Below are positions 6,657 to 11,894 of a DNA stretch of 11,894 nt, one piece after another. Both the position numbers and the translations under genes were made by a program. Position 1 is the stretch's first letter. Each line of letters starts with the position of its first letter. Source of the DNA: Candidatus Woesearchaeota archaeon (lineage in GTDB: Archaea; Nanoarchaeota; Nanoarchaeia; Woesearchaeales; CALCXY01); contig JASMFX010000145.1 of the NCBI GenBank assembly GCA_030751555.1, positions 1 to 11,894 on the forward strand, read 5' to 3'. The notes under the pieces were generated by a model, which worked only from the letters and a program-made list of their open reading frames with translations, searched no databases and was not told the origin of the DNA.

Positions 6657-7241
6657 CTAATTTTTCTCCCAAAGAACATTCTTTTTCAAAAAAGCATCTG
6701 GCACCCAGATGCCATAATTATTCTTGTAGTCTCTCCTGCATTCATCAACATCAAAAAGGTCACTTAAGGATTCTGGACAAAACAATTCATAACCCACCAA
6801 TCTTCCCCCATACTCAGTAAATCCTATAGTGGCATGATCATAGTCCATTGGATCTTTTTTCAAATGGATCTCTAAAAAGTTTTTTTTCTTTGAATCTCTA
6901 AAAGCAGCTTCAGCAAAATCTAAAATCATAGTACGCCTTAGAGTTCTCACATACGCCTTATGCCTTCTAGTACCATCATGAACATACAATTCATCCGCAT
7001 ACTTATGCCCAACCAGAAACCTCAATAACCGATAATAATCCTTCTCTGTAAGTGCATCTCCCTCTTCAGGCGTAACCTCTAGAGGATTGAACACTCTACT
7101 GTATACATTCTCCCTCCGTATGGATGCATTCTTACTCCAAAACCTCTGGGCAAGTTGAAAGTCTTGCCGCGAAAAGAGCTTCAGCTTAATTTCTCTAGTG
7201 TAAAATTTCCTATCCTCACCTGTAAAATCCTCAATATTCAT
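6657..7241 (-). CDS. Hypothetical protein, family not recognised
   Basis: I do not recognise this protein. With the ATG at 7241 it has 194 residues; a TTG at 7250 would add three, but a TATA-like element sits 22 bases before the ATG, so I use the ATG. It is soluble-looking: no signal peptide, no membrane segment, many charged residues. The N-terminal third is rich in Arg, Lys and aromatics. A central helical part follows (TEKDYYRLLRFLVGHKYADE, then RRHKAYVRTLRRTMILDFAE). The last third has strand-like stretches (ATIGFTEYGGRLVGYELF) and an acidic segment (SLSDLFDVDE). No nucleotide-binding, metal-binding or protease motif is obvious. Codon use and base composition look like the neighbours, so it appears to be a genuine gene. 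It diverges from the glycosyltransferase gene over a very short shared promoter region. Confidence 0.75.
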   Translation of the reverse strand: MNIEDFTGEDRKFYTREIKLKLFSRQDFQLAQRFWSKNASIRRENVYSRVFNPLEVTPEEGDALTEKDYYRLLRFLVGHKYADELYVHDGTRRHKAYVRTLRRTMILDFAEAAFRDSKKKNFLEIHLKKDPMDYDHATIGFTEYGGRLVGYELFCPESLSDLFDVDECRRDYKNNYGIWVPDAFLKKNVLWEKN

Positions 7242-7263
7242 CCAGCTCAAGAATCCAAGCTTA

Positions 7264-7272
7264 CTTAAATAC
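7264..7272 (-). promoter_or_regulatory. TATA-like element of the unknown gene
   Basis: On the minus strand this reads GTATTTAAG, ending 22 bases before the ATG at 7241. It supports the ATG rather than the upstream TTG as the start. It lies only 11 bases from the divergent TATA box at 7284-7292. Confidence 0.5.
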
Positions 7273-7283
7273 CTTTCAAAAGC

Positions 7284-7292
7284 CTTATAAAC
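7284..7292 (+). promoter_or_regulatory. TATA box of the glycosyltransferase-HAD operon
   Basis: CTTATAAAC ends 21 bases before the ATG at 7314 and is preceded by CAAAAGC, similar to the CAAAACC upstream of the aspS box. The spacing predicts a leaderless transcript carrying the glycosyltransferase and the coupled HAD gene. Confidence 0.65.
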
Positions 7293-7313
7293 TTCTCACC
7301 AATCAATTCTTGA

Positions 7314-7994
7314 ATGCCCCAAATCTCAATAATCATTCCAGCGCGCAATGAAGAGAAATACATAAAGAAAACCTTAGACTCTGTTTTCGCATCAGACTAC
7401 AAAGACTATGAGGTCACTGTAATCCTCGATTCTTGCACAGACAACACCCAGAATGTGATCCAACCATACAAAAACCTTAATTTCATCTCAATAAACGCAA
7501 GAAAAGCATCTATCGCAAGAAACAAAGGAGCAGAACTTGCTAAAGGATCTATCTTAGTGTTTCTCGATGCTGACACCATTATCCCTCAAAACCTCTTATC
7601 CACAATCCACGCCCAATTCACACCTCAATACAGTGTAGCTACTGTCAAAGCTGTACCTGACCAACAAAAACTCATCCCAAACCTTATGCTCTGGAGCAAA
7701 GAACTCTACATCACCCTAAAGCTGAGAATCTCATCAAATGGAATAATCATAACAAATAAAGATACCTTTCAAAAAATTAAATTCAGAGAAGACCTTCCAT
7801 TTCATGAGGATGGAATCTTCATGCGACAAGCCGCTAAGCTGGGAAAATTTCTCTACATCAAGTCTACCACTGTTACAGAATCCATGCGCAGGTATCAAAT
7901 CATGGGTTACATTAAACCAACATGGTTCTGGATAAAAGAATTCTGGAAAAACATTTTTGGAAAAAGAGCAAAAGAATATCCCCTAGCAAGATGA
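7314..7994 (+). CDS. Family 2 glycosyltransferase (GT-A fold)
   Basis: A 226-residue transferase of a sugar from a nucleotide-sugar donor. The GT2 signature is complete: IIPARNEE at 7-14, Asp39 in LDSCTDNT, the metal-binding D-x-D motif at 85-87 in FLDADT, and the ED pair at 165-166 in HEDGIFMRQA as the likely catalytic-base region. No convincing transmembrane helix is present; the C-terminus is aromatic and basic (PTWFWIKEFWKNIFGK, about 202-217), which could lie on the membrane surface. The donor and acceptor cannot be read from the sequence. It overlaps the downstream HAD gene by four bases (ATGA), so the two are very probably translated together and may act in one glycoconjugate pathway. 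Confidence 0.92.
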   Translation: MPQISIIIPARNEEKYIKKTLDSVFASDYKDYEVTVILDSCTDNTQNVIQPYKNLNFISINARKASIARNKGAELAKGSILVFLDADTIIPQNLLSTIHAQFTPQYSVATVKAVPDQQKLIPNLMLWSKELYITLKLRISSNGIIITNKDTFQKIKFREDLPFHEDGIFMRQAAKLGKFLYIKSTTVTESMRRYQIMGYIKPTWFWIKEFWKNIFGKRAKEYPLAR

Positions 7995-8620
7995 AATACA
8001 GGCTCATTGCCTTTGACCTTGACGGCGTGATTTTTCAAGATAAATCATTCTGGAGAAGAATGCACCAAGTCTACAATACCGAAAAAAAAGGCCACGCTCT
8101 AGCTGAAAAATATCTCAAAAAAAACTATCCAAAGTTAGTGAGAGAAGTTATTGGCAAACTTTGGAAAGACAAACCAGCTATACCATACAGAAACCTCATC
8201 AAAAAAGCAAAATACAATCCAGGTGTAAAGGAAACCTTTGCAAAACTAAAAAAAATGCCGATCAAAACAGCAATTATTGCAGGTTCTGAATCATCCCTAG
8301 TAAAGCGAGCAAAAAAAGAGCTCAACATCGACTACGCTTTTGGCAATCAACTAGTAATCAAAAAAAACAAAATCTCAGGAGAGTTTATCCCTGCCCATGA
8401 CTTTCACGGCAAGGGCCTCACACTAAAGAGCCTTTGCAAAGATCTTAATATCCCTCTGAGCCAAACCATTGTTGTAGGTGATGATGAGAACGACATCTCA
8501 AAATTTAAGATAGCTGGTTTGTCAATAGCTTTTAATAGCACATGCCAGGATTTAAAAAAAATCGCATCCATAATAATCCAAAGTAACAATCTAAAAAGAA
8601 TTCTACCTCATATTAGTTGA
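7991..8620 (+). CDS. HAD-superfamily phosphatase, phosphoserine-phosphatase-like
   Basis: A 209-residue hydrolase. Motif I is FDLDG with nucleophile Asp9 and general acid Asp11; motif II is Ser99 in IIAGSES; motif III is Lys141; motif IV is GDDEND at 163-168. The pattern YAFGNQLVIKKNKISG, then KGLTLKSL, then VVGDDENDISKFKIAGLSIAFN strongly resembles SerB-type subfamily I enzymes, with a cap between motifs I and II (about 18-85). True phosphoserine phosphatases usually have D-x-D-S-T at motif I; here it is D-L-D-G-V, so the substrate is probably something else. The frame opens at 7922 inside the glycosyltransferase gene, but the ATG at 7991 gives the canonical start and an ATGA overlap with the preceding stop. 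Its partner suggests a phosphorylated sugar or carrier as substrate, which is only inference. Confidence 0.88.
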   Translation: MKYRLIAFDLDGVIFQDKSFWRRMHQVYNTEKKGHALAEKYLKKNYPKLVREVIGKLWKDKPAIPYRNLIKKAKYNPGVKETFAKLKKMPIKTAIIAGSESSLVKRAKKELNIDYAFGNQLVIKKNKISGEFIPAHDFHGKGLTLKSLCKDLNIPLSQTIVVGDDENDISKFKIAGLSIAFNSTCQDLKKIASIIIQSNNLKRILPHIS

Positions 8621-8632
8621 CAAACCACAATC

Positions 8633-8640
8633 TATTTATA
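8633..8640 (+). promoter_or_regulatory. TATA box of the gatCAB operon
   Basis: TATTTATA ends 22 bases before the gatC ATG, in the 42-base gap after the HAD gene. All 22 bases between the box and the ATG (8641-8662) lack G, as before aspS. The similarity to the aspS promoter would allow parallel expression of the synthetase and the amidotransferase. Confidence 0.65.
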
Positions 8641-8662
8641 CCCCTCTCCCTCACCTTTTAAT

Positions 8663-8947
8663 ATGAAAATAGATGAATCCATGTTAAAGCATGTTGCAGA
8701 GGTAGCCAGACTTAAACTTACCGAAGCTGAAATAAAAAAATTCCTTCCAGAGTTAAAGGAAGTATTAGATACCTTCTCAAAAATTAGTGAAGTAGATACA
8801 AAAAATACTACCTCCTCTTACCAACCAGTCCCTCTAAAAAATGCATTGCGAGAAGATAAACCAAAACAATGCCTTACCCAAGAGCAAGCCCTCTCATTAA
8901 CCACTCACAAAAAAGAAGGATACTTTAAGGGCCCAAAAGCAGTCTAA
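8663..8947 (+). CDS. gatC: Asp/Glu-tRNA amidotransferase subunit C
   Basis: The 94-residue small subunit of GatCAB, which wraps around GatA and stabilises it against GatB. The N-terminal helix has the family pattern HVAEVARLKLTEAEIKKF, then a helix ending LDTFSKISEVDT. The conserved tail has LREDKP at about 62-67 and GYFKGPKAV at the end, corresponding to the bacterial and archaeal LREDxP...FxVPKV pattern. Length is normal for the family. It is the first gene of the operon; gatA begins one base after its stop. The start ATG is set by the TATA box 22 bases upstream. Confidence 0.93.
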   Translation: MKIDESMLKHVAEVARLKLTEAEIKKFLPELKEVLDTFSKISEVDTKNTTSSYQPVPLKNALREDKPKQCLTQEQALSLTTHKKEGYFKGPKAV

Positions 8948-8948
8948 A

Positions 8949-10352
8949 ATGCCATCTGTCACCACATTTGTTAAAAAAGTGCATAGTGGAGAAATTAATG
9001 TAGTGGAACACACTGCAAAAGTTCTACAAGAGGCAAAAAAACTCAACAGAGAGTATCATTATTACAATACTATCTGTGAACCTCTAGCAAAACAACAAGC
9101 AAGAGCAATTAAAAAAAACCCAAAAGGTAGACTAGCTGGAGTTCCTGTTTCTGTAAAAGATGCTATCTGCGTACAAGGTGTTGAATCAACCGCAGGATCC
9201 AAAATCCTCAAAGGCTACAAGCCTTTATTTGATGCCACAGTAATCCAACGCCTAAAAAAAGAAGGAGCTATCATTATTGGAAAAACAGCCCAAGATGCAT
9301 TCGGCTTTGGCTCTTTTTCAACAAATGTAGGATTGGATATGAAAGCCCCCATTAACCCATTAGATCCTACAAGGGCATGCGGAGGCTCCTCTGGAGGCTC
9401 TGCTGGCATTACACAATTAACCCAATATCCTCACCTAAGCTTAGGAGAATCTACTGGGGGATCAATTGCAGCACCTGCTTCTTTCTGCGGTATCCCAGCC
9501 TTATGCCCAACGTATGGAAAAATATCAAGATACGGCTTAATGGACTATGCAAACTCCTTGGATAAAATCGGCCCAATGGGAAAGACAATTGAAGACATTG
9601 CTCTCCTTCTTGAAATCATAGCAGGCCATGATCCAAAAGACTCTACCTCACTAACCTCAAAAACAGAATCCTACTCAAAATCCCTAACAAAAGCAGATCA
9701 CCATATCGGAATCATCAAAGAAACATTAGGAAAAGGCACTGATCCCAAAATTAAGGACATGGTTCTTAACACAATTGATGAGTCTGAGATTAAGCACGCA
9801 TCAGTTTCCCTACCATTAACTCAAAAATACGGTGTCTCAACATATTTTCTGTTGGCAATGGCAGAAGCCTCGACAAACCTTGCAAAATATTGCGGAATGC
9901 GCTATGGAAAACATGAAACACTCAAAGGATCATTCAATGAATACTTCTCCAAAGTAAGATCTCACAATCTTAACGAAGAATCAAAACGAAGGATCATGAT
10001 AGGGACATTTGCCAGAATGGCAGGTTACAGAGATGCTTTCTATCTCAAAGCCACAAAGATAAGAACAAAAATAATTGAAGAGTACAAAAAGCTCTTCAAA
10101 ACCTATGATGTTCTTGCAAGCCCAACAATGCCCATCATCGCTCCTACTTTCAAAGAAATCGAAAAACTCACCCCTCTCCAGCATTACATGATGGACACCA
10201 TGACAGTAGGTCCAAACTTAGCTGGCCTGCCCCACATGAATGTCACCATTGGAGAGAAAGACGGAATGCCAGTTGGCTTACTACTCATAGCAGATCATGA
10301 ACAAGAAAGCACTTTACTAAAAGCAGCAAAGGTTATTGAAAATGTCGAATGA
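8949..10352 (+). CDS. gatA: Asp/Glu-tRNA amidotransferase subunit A
   Basis: The glutaminase subunit: it releases ammonia from glutamine, which is channelled to GatB. The 467 residues form an amidase-signature domain. Catalytic Lys70 lies in GVPVSVKDAI, the cis-Ser is in ACGGSSGGSAG (Ser147 or Ser148), and the nucleophile is Ser172 in ESTGGSIAAPASFCG. Downstream, PTYGKISRYGL and the ANSLDKIGPMG segment match GatA proper rather than a generic amidase. Bacterial GatA has SDTGGSIRQP where this protein has ESTGGSIAAP. My recollection is that archaeal GatA often has the EST form, which would make this an archaeal-lineage gene; the Ala pair in place of the usual Arg is worth noting. No clear Shine-Dalgarno precedes it; translation probably continues from gatC. 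Its 3' end overlaps gatB by 11 bases. Confidence 0.96.
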   Translation: MPSVTTFVKKVHSGEINVVEHTAKVLQEAKKLNREYHYYNTICEPLAKQQARAIKKNPKGRLAGVPVSVKDAICVQGVESTAGSKILKGYKPLFDATVIQRLKKEGAIIIGKTAQDAFGFGSFSTNVGLDMKAPINPLDPTRACGGSSGGSAGITQLTQYPHLSLGESTGGSIAAPASFCGIPALCPTYGKISRYGLMDYANSLDKIGPMGKTIEDIALLLEIIAGHDPKDSTSLTSKTESYSKSLTKADHHIGIIKETLGKGTDPKIKDMVLNTIDESEIKHASVSLPLTQKYGVSTYFLLAMAEASTNLAKYCGMRYGKHETLKGSFNEYFSKVRSHNLNEESKRRIMIGTFARMAGYRDAFYLKATKIRTKIIEEYKKLFKTYDVLASPTMPIIAPTFKEIEKLTPLQHYMMDTMTVGPNLAGLPHMNVTIGEKDGMPVGLLLIADHEQESTLLKAAKVIENVE

Positions 10353-11742
10353 AATTTTAATTGGATTAGAAATCCATGTCCAGCTTAACACAGCTACAAA
10401 GCTTTTCTGTAGTTGTGCAACTCAAGGATCTGAAGATCCGAACACCCGTACCTGTCCAACCTGCCTAGGTATGCCTGGCTCAAAGCCCATATTGAATAAG
10501 GCAGCAGTTGAGAAAGCACTCAAACTTTGCTTAGCAGCAGATTGCACTATTGCACCCGAACTGATCTTCAGCAGAAAATCATACTTTTATCCTGACATGT
10601 CAAAAAACTATCAAATAACACAATACGAATTGCCGTTAGGAACTGGCGGATCCATAAAACTAGCCAAAGACAAATCCATATCCTTAATCCGAATCCACAT
10701 GGAAGAAGACCCTGCCTCATTGGCTCATCTCGGCAGCATGGAAAAATCACCCTACACCTTGGTCGACTATAATCGTTCTGGAAATCCATTAGTAGAGATC
10801 GTTACTAAACCTGATATGCACTCTTCAGATGAGGCAAGACAATTCATGAAAAAACTCATAACCTTGTTGGAATACCTTGAAATCTTCGATATCAACTCAG
10901 GCATCATCAAAGCAGATGTTAATGTCAACATAAAGCCATATCCAAGAGTTGAGATTAAAAACGTTACAGGCTTTAAAGAGATCCAAAGAGCAATCGAATA
11001 CGAGCTTAGCCGCCAAAAGCAAGAACTGAAAGAAAAAAAGAAAGCAACCCAACACACCCGAAATTGGAATTCTGAAAAAGGAATAACCACAATGCTCCGT
11101 TCCAAAGAAACAGAGGAAGAGTATGGCTACATTATTGATCCAGATCTTACAGTAACAGACATAACAGATCCAATGCTCCAAAAATTAAAAGCAGAACTTC
11201 CTGAATTAGCAGAAGAAAAAATCAACAAATTCACGAAAACCCTCAACGTCGCAGAGGATCATGCAAAAATCATCTCTACTGATAAAGCAATGGCAGAATT
11301 ACTAGAAAGAGCCGCAAAACAAGTCGCTCCAGACTTAGCAGCTAAGTGGATCAGAAGAGAGCTCAACAGGGTCCTGAACTACAACAAGAAAAAGCTCAAA
11401 GACCTCGATTTCGATGAAGAAAACTTCTTTAAACTCTTAAAACTTATTGAAAAGAAAACAATCACAGATACCACAGCACAAAAACTACTGGAACAGTTCA
11501 TCGTAAAACCATTTGACATTGCTAAATACGTAAAGGATAAAAAACTCGAAGCTGTCTCAGATTCAGGATCACTGGAAAAGTTCTGCCAAGAAGCAATCAA
11601 AGAAAACCCTGACGCAGTAAACGACTACAAAAGCGGAAACGAAAAAGCTTTACACTTCTTAACAGGCCAAGTCATGAGAAAAACCAAAGGCCAGGCAACT
11701 CCTGGTGAGGTTAATGGGATTCTAGTGAGCTTATTAAAGTGA
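10342..11742 (+). CDS. gatB: Asp/Glu-tRNA amidotransferase subunit B
   Basis: The kinase and transamidase subunit: it phosphorylates the Asp (or Glu) on mischarged tRNA and replaces the phosphate with ammonia from GatA. It has 466 residues. The start reads MSNEILIGLEIHVQL, the usual GatB opening. The zinc-site cysteines are Cys23, Cys25, Cys38 and Cys41 (CSC and CPTC). RKSYFYPDMSKNYQITQ, HMEEDPASL and DYNRSGNPLVEIVTKPD mark the catalytic core. The C-terminal half is helical and ends in a YqeY-like tail domain that binds the tRNA elbow. A TTG six bases upstream would add two residues, but the ATG gives the family start. It overlaps gatA by 11 bases, so the two are probably coupled. Together with an apparently non-discriminating AspRS it should make Asn-tRNA-Asn. 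Confidence 0.97.
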   Translation: MSNEILIGLEIHVQLNTATKLFCSCATQGSEDPNTRTCPTCLGMPGSKPILNKAAVEKALKLCLAADCTIAPELIFSRKSYFYPDMSKNYQITQYELPLGTGGSIKLAKDKSISLIRIHMEEDPASLAHLGSMEKSPYTLVDYNRSGNPLVEIVTKPDMHSSDEARQFMKKLITLLEYLEIFDINSGIIKADVNVNIKPYPRVEIKNVTGFKEIQRAIEYELSRQKQELKEKKKATQHTRNWNSEKGITTMLRSKETEEEYGYIIDPDLTVTDITDPMLQKLKAELPELAEEKINKFTKTLNVAEDHAKIISTDKAMAELLERAAKQVAPDLAAKWIRRELNRVLNYNKKKLKDLDFDEENFFKLLKLIEKKTITDTTAQKLLEQFIVKPFDIAKYVKDKKLEAVSDSGSLEKFCQEAIKENPDAVNDYKSGNEKALHFLTGQVMRKTKGQATPGEVNGILVSLLK

Positions 11743-11767
11743 ATACTTAACCATAGTATGTGAATAG

Positions 11768-11894
11768 CTAAATAATTGCTCTTAAAGAATAAAATGGGCT
11801 TTGCCCATTTAATCTCCATGTGGAGATTAAAGTCATAATCTTTGCCATGACATCTGCACCGTTCTGGTTTCTTAGCGTTCCAATGATTTTTTTC
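11768..11894 (-). CDS. Transposase C-terminus (partial), probably IS66-like
   Basis: On the minus strand the frame beginning at 11893 is open for 41 codons to a TAG at 11768-11770; the 5' part lies outside the window. The peptide starts KKIIGTLRNQNGADVMAKIM and continues TLISTWRLNGQSPFYSLRAII. The pattern of a basic start, a G-A-x segment, an aliphatic helix with S-T-W, and then L-x-G-x-x-P-F/Y resembles the last 40 residues of IS66-type transposases, which typically end in a similar 'SLIxTxKLNGxxP' segment. Family call is by recollection. It converges on gatB with 25 bases between stops, and no terminal inverted repeat could be defined in that gap. Two hairpins overlap its 3' end. Confidence 0.5.
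   Translation of the reverse strand, partial: KKIIGTLRNQNGADVMAKIMTLISTWRLNGQSPFYSLRAII
11792..11810. repeat. Inverted repeat, 8-base perfect stem with 3-base loop
   Basis: AAATGGGC and GCCCATTT flank TTT. The structure can form on either strand. On the minus-strand transcript it is followed by TATTCTTT, which resembles a weak terminator, but it lies inside the last codons of the probable transposase. For gatB readthrough on the plus strand it could also act as a 3' stem-loop. Confidence 0.7.
11808..11831. repeat. Inverted repeat, 11-base perfect stem with 2-base centre
   Basis: TTTAATCTCCA and TGGAGATTTAAA-type arms face each other around a TG centre; the right arm at 11821-11831 reads TGGAGATTAAA. 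This is the longest perfect dyad I found in the window. It shares 11808-11810 with the neighbouring hairpin, so the two cannot both be fully paired. It lies within the probable transposase coding frame. Confidence 0.7.

Noticed and set aside
7922..7990. N-terminal extension of the HAD frame
   Set aside because: It lies inside the glycosyltransferase gene, adds 23 basic residues with no HAD counterpart, and the ATGA overlap at 7991 gives the canonical start.
10336..10341. TTG start for gatB
   Set aside because: The ATG two codons later gives the usual GatB N-terminus, and TTG starts are not otherwise needed in this window.
10767..11181. Two overlapping minus-strand open frames
   Set aside because: Both are antisense to the gatB core and rich in Phe, Ser and Cys, as expected from complementing Lys/Glu-rich coding sequence.
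11625..11819. 64-residue minus-strand open frame running over the gatB end
   Set aside because: It continues to the window edge but its product has no recognisable pattern, and it overlaps gatB. The adjacent frame with the transposase-like sequence explains the region better.
1..11894. tRNA or rRNA genes and CRISPR arrays
   Set aside because: I saw no cloverleaf-like segment with a T-arm consensus, no rRNA-like conserved stretches and no regularly spaced direct repeats. A dedicated tRNA search was not possible here.

Overview
The window looks like a piece of an AT-rich archaeal genome, most likely a DPANN-type lineage such as Woesearchaeota or Pacearchaeota; that placement is an inference. 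The main reason is the promoters. Eight genes have an A/T-rich TATA-like element ending about 21-26 bases before the chosen ATG, with little sign of Shine-Dalgarno sites. This is the geometry of leaderless archaeal transcripts. GatA and GatB also have archaeal-looking signatures. Against that background, two genes are of bacterial type: an aspartyl-tRNA synthetase with the GAD insertion and a tRNA-guanine transglycosylase (Tgt).

Layout. 1-166 (+): 3' end of a UlaG/UPF0173-like metallo-beta-lactamase-fold hydrolase. 188-4725 (-): in the direction of transcription, an acylphosphatase, an Na,K-ATPase-like (type IIC) P-type ATPase, a bacterial-type Tgt and a small lipoprotein with a beta-rich ectodomain. 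4821-6584 (+): aspS, divergent from the acylphosphatase. 6657-7241 (-): an unrecognised 194-residue protein. 7314-8620 (+): a family 2 glycosyltransferase translationally coupled (ATGA) to a phosphoserine-phosphatase-like HAD hydrolase. 8663-11742 (+): gatC-gatA-gatB as a tight operon. 11768-11894 (-): the 3' end of a probable IS66-like transposase, convergent with gatB, carrying two abutting hairpins.

How the genes work together. aspS and gatCAB form one pathway. AspRS has a His in its anticodon-binding domain where non-discriminating bacterial enzymes have it, so it probably charges tRNA-Asn with Asp, and GatCAB then amidates Asp-tRNA-Asn to Asn-tRNA-Asn (possibly Glu-tRNA-Gln as well). Tgt is a second tRNA-related gene. 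The ATPase suggests active Na+/K+-type ion homeostasis. The glycosyltransferase and HAD pair suggests a small glycoconjugate step with unknown substrates. No tRNA or rRNA gene, CRISPR array or complete mobile element was found, and no gene-free stretch exceeds 300 bases.
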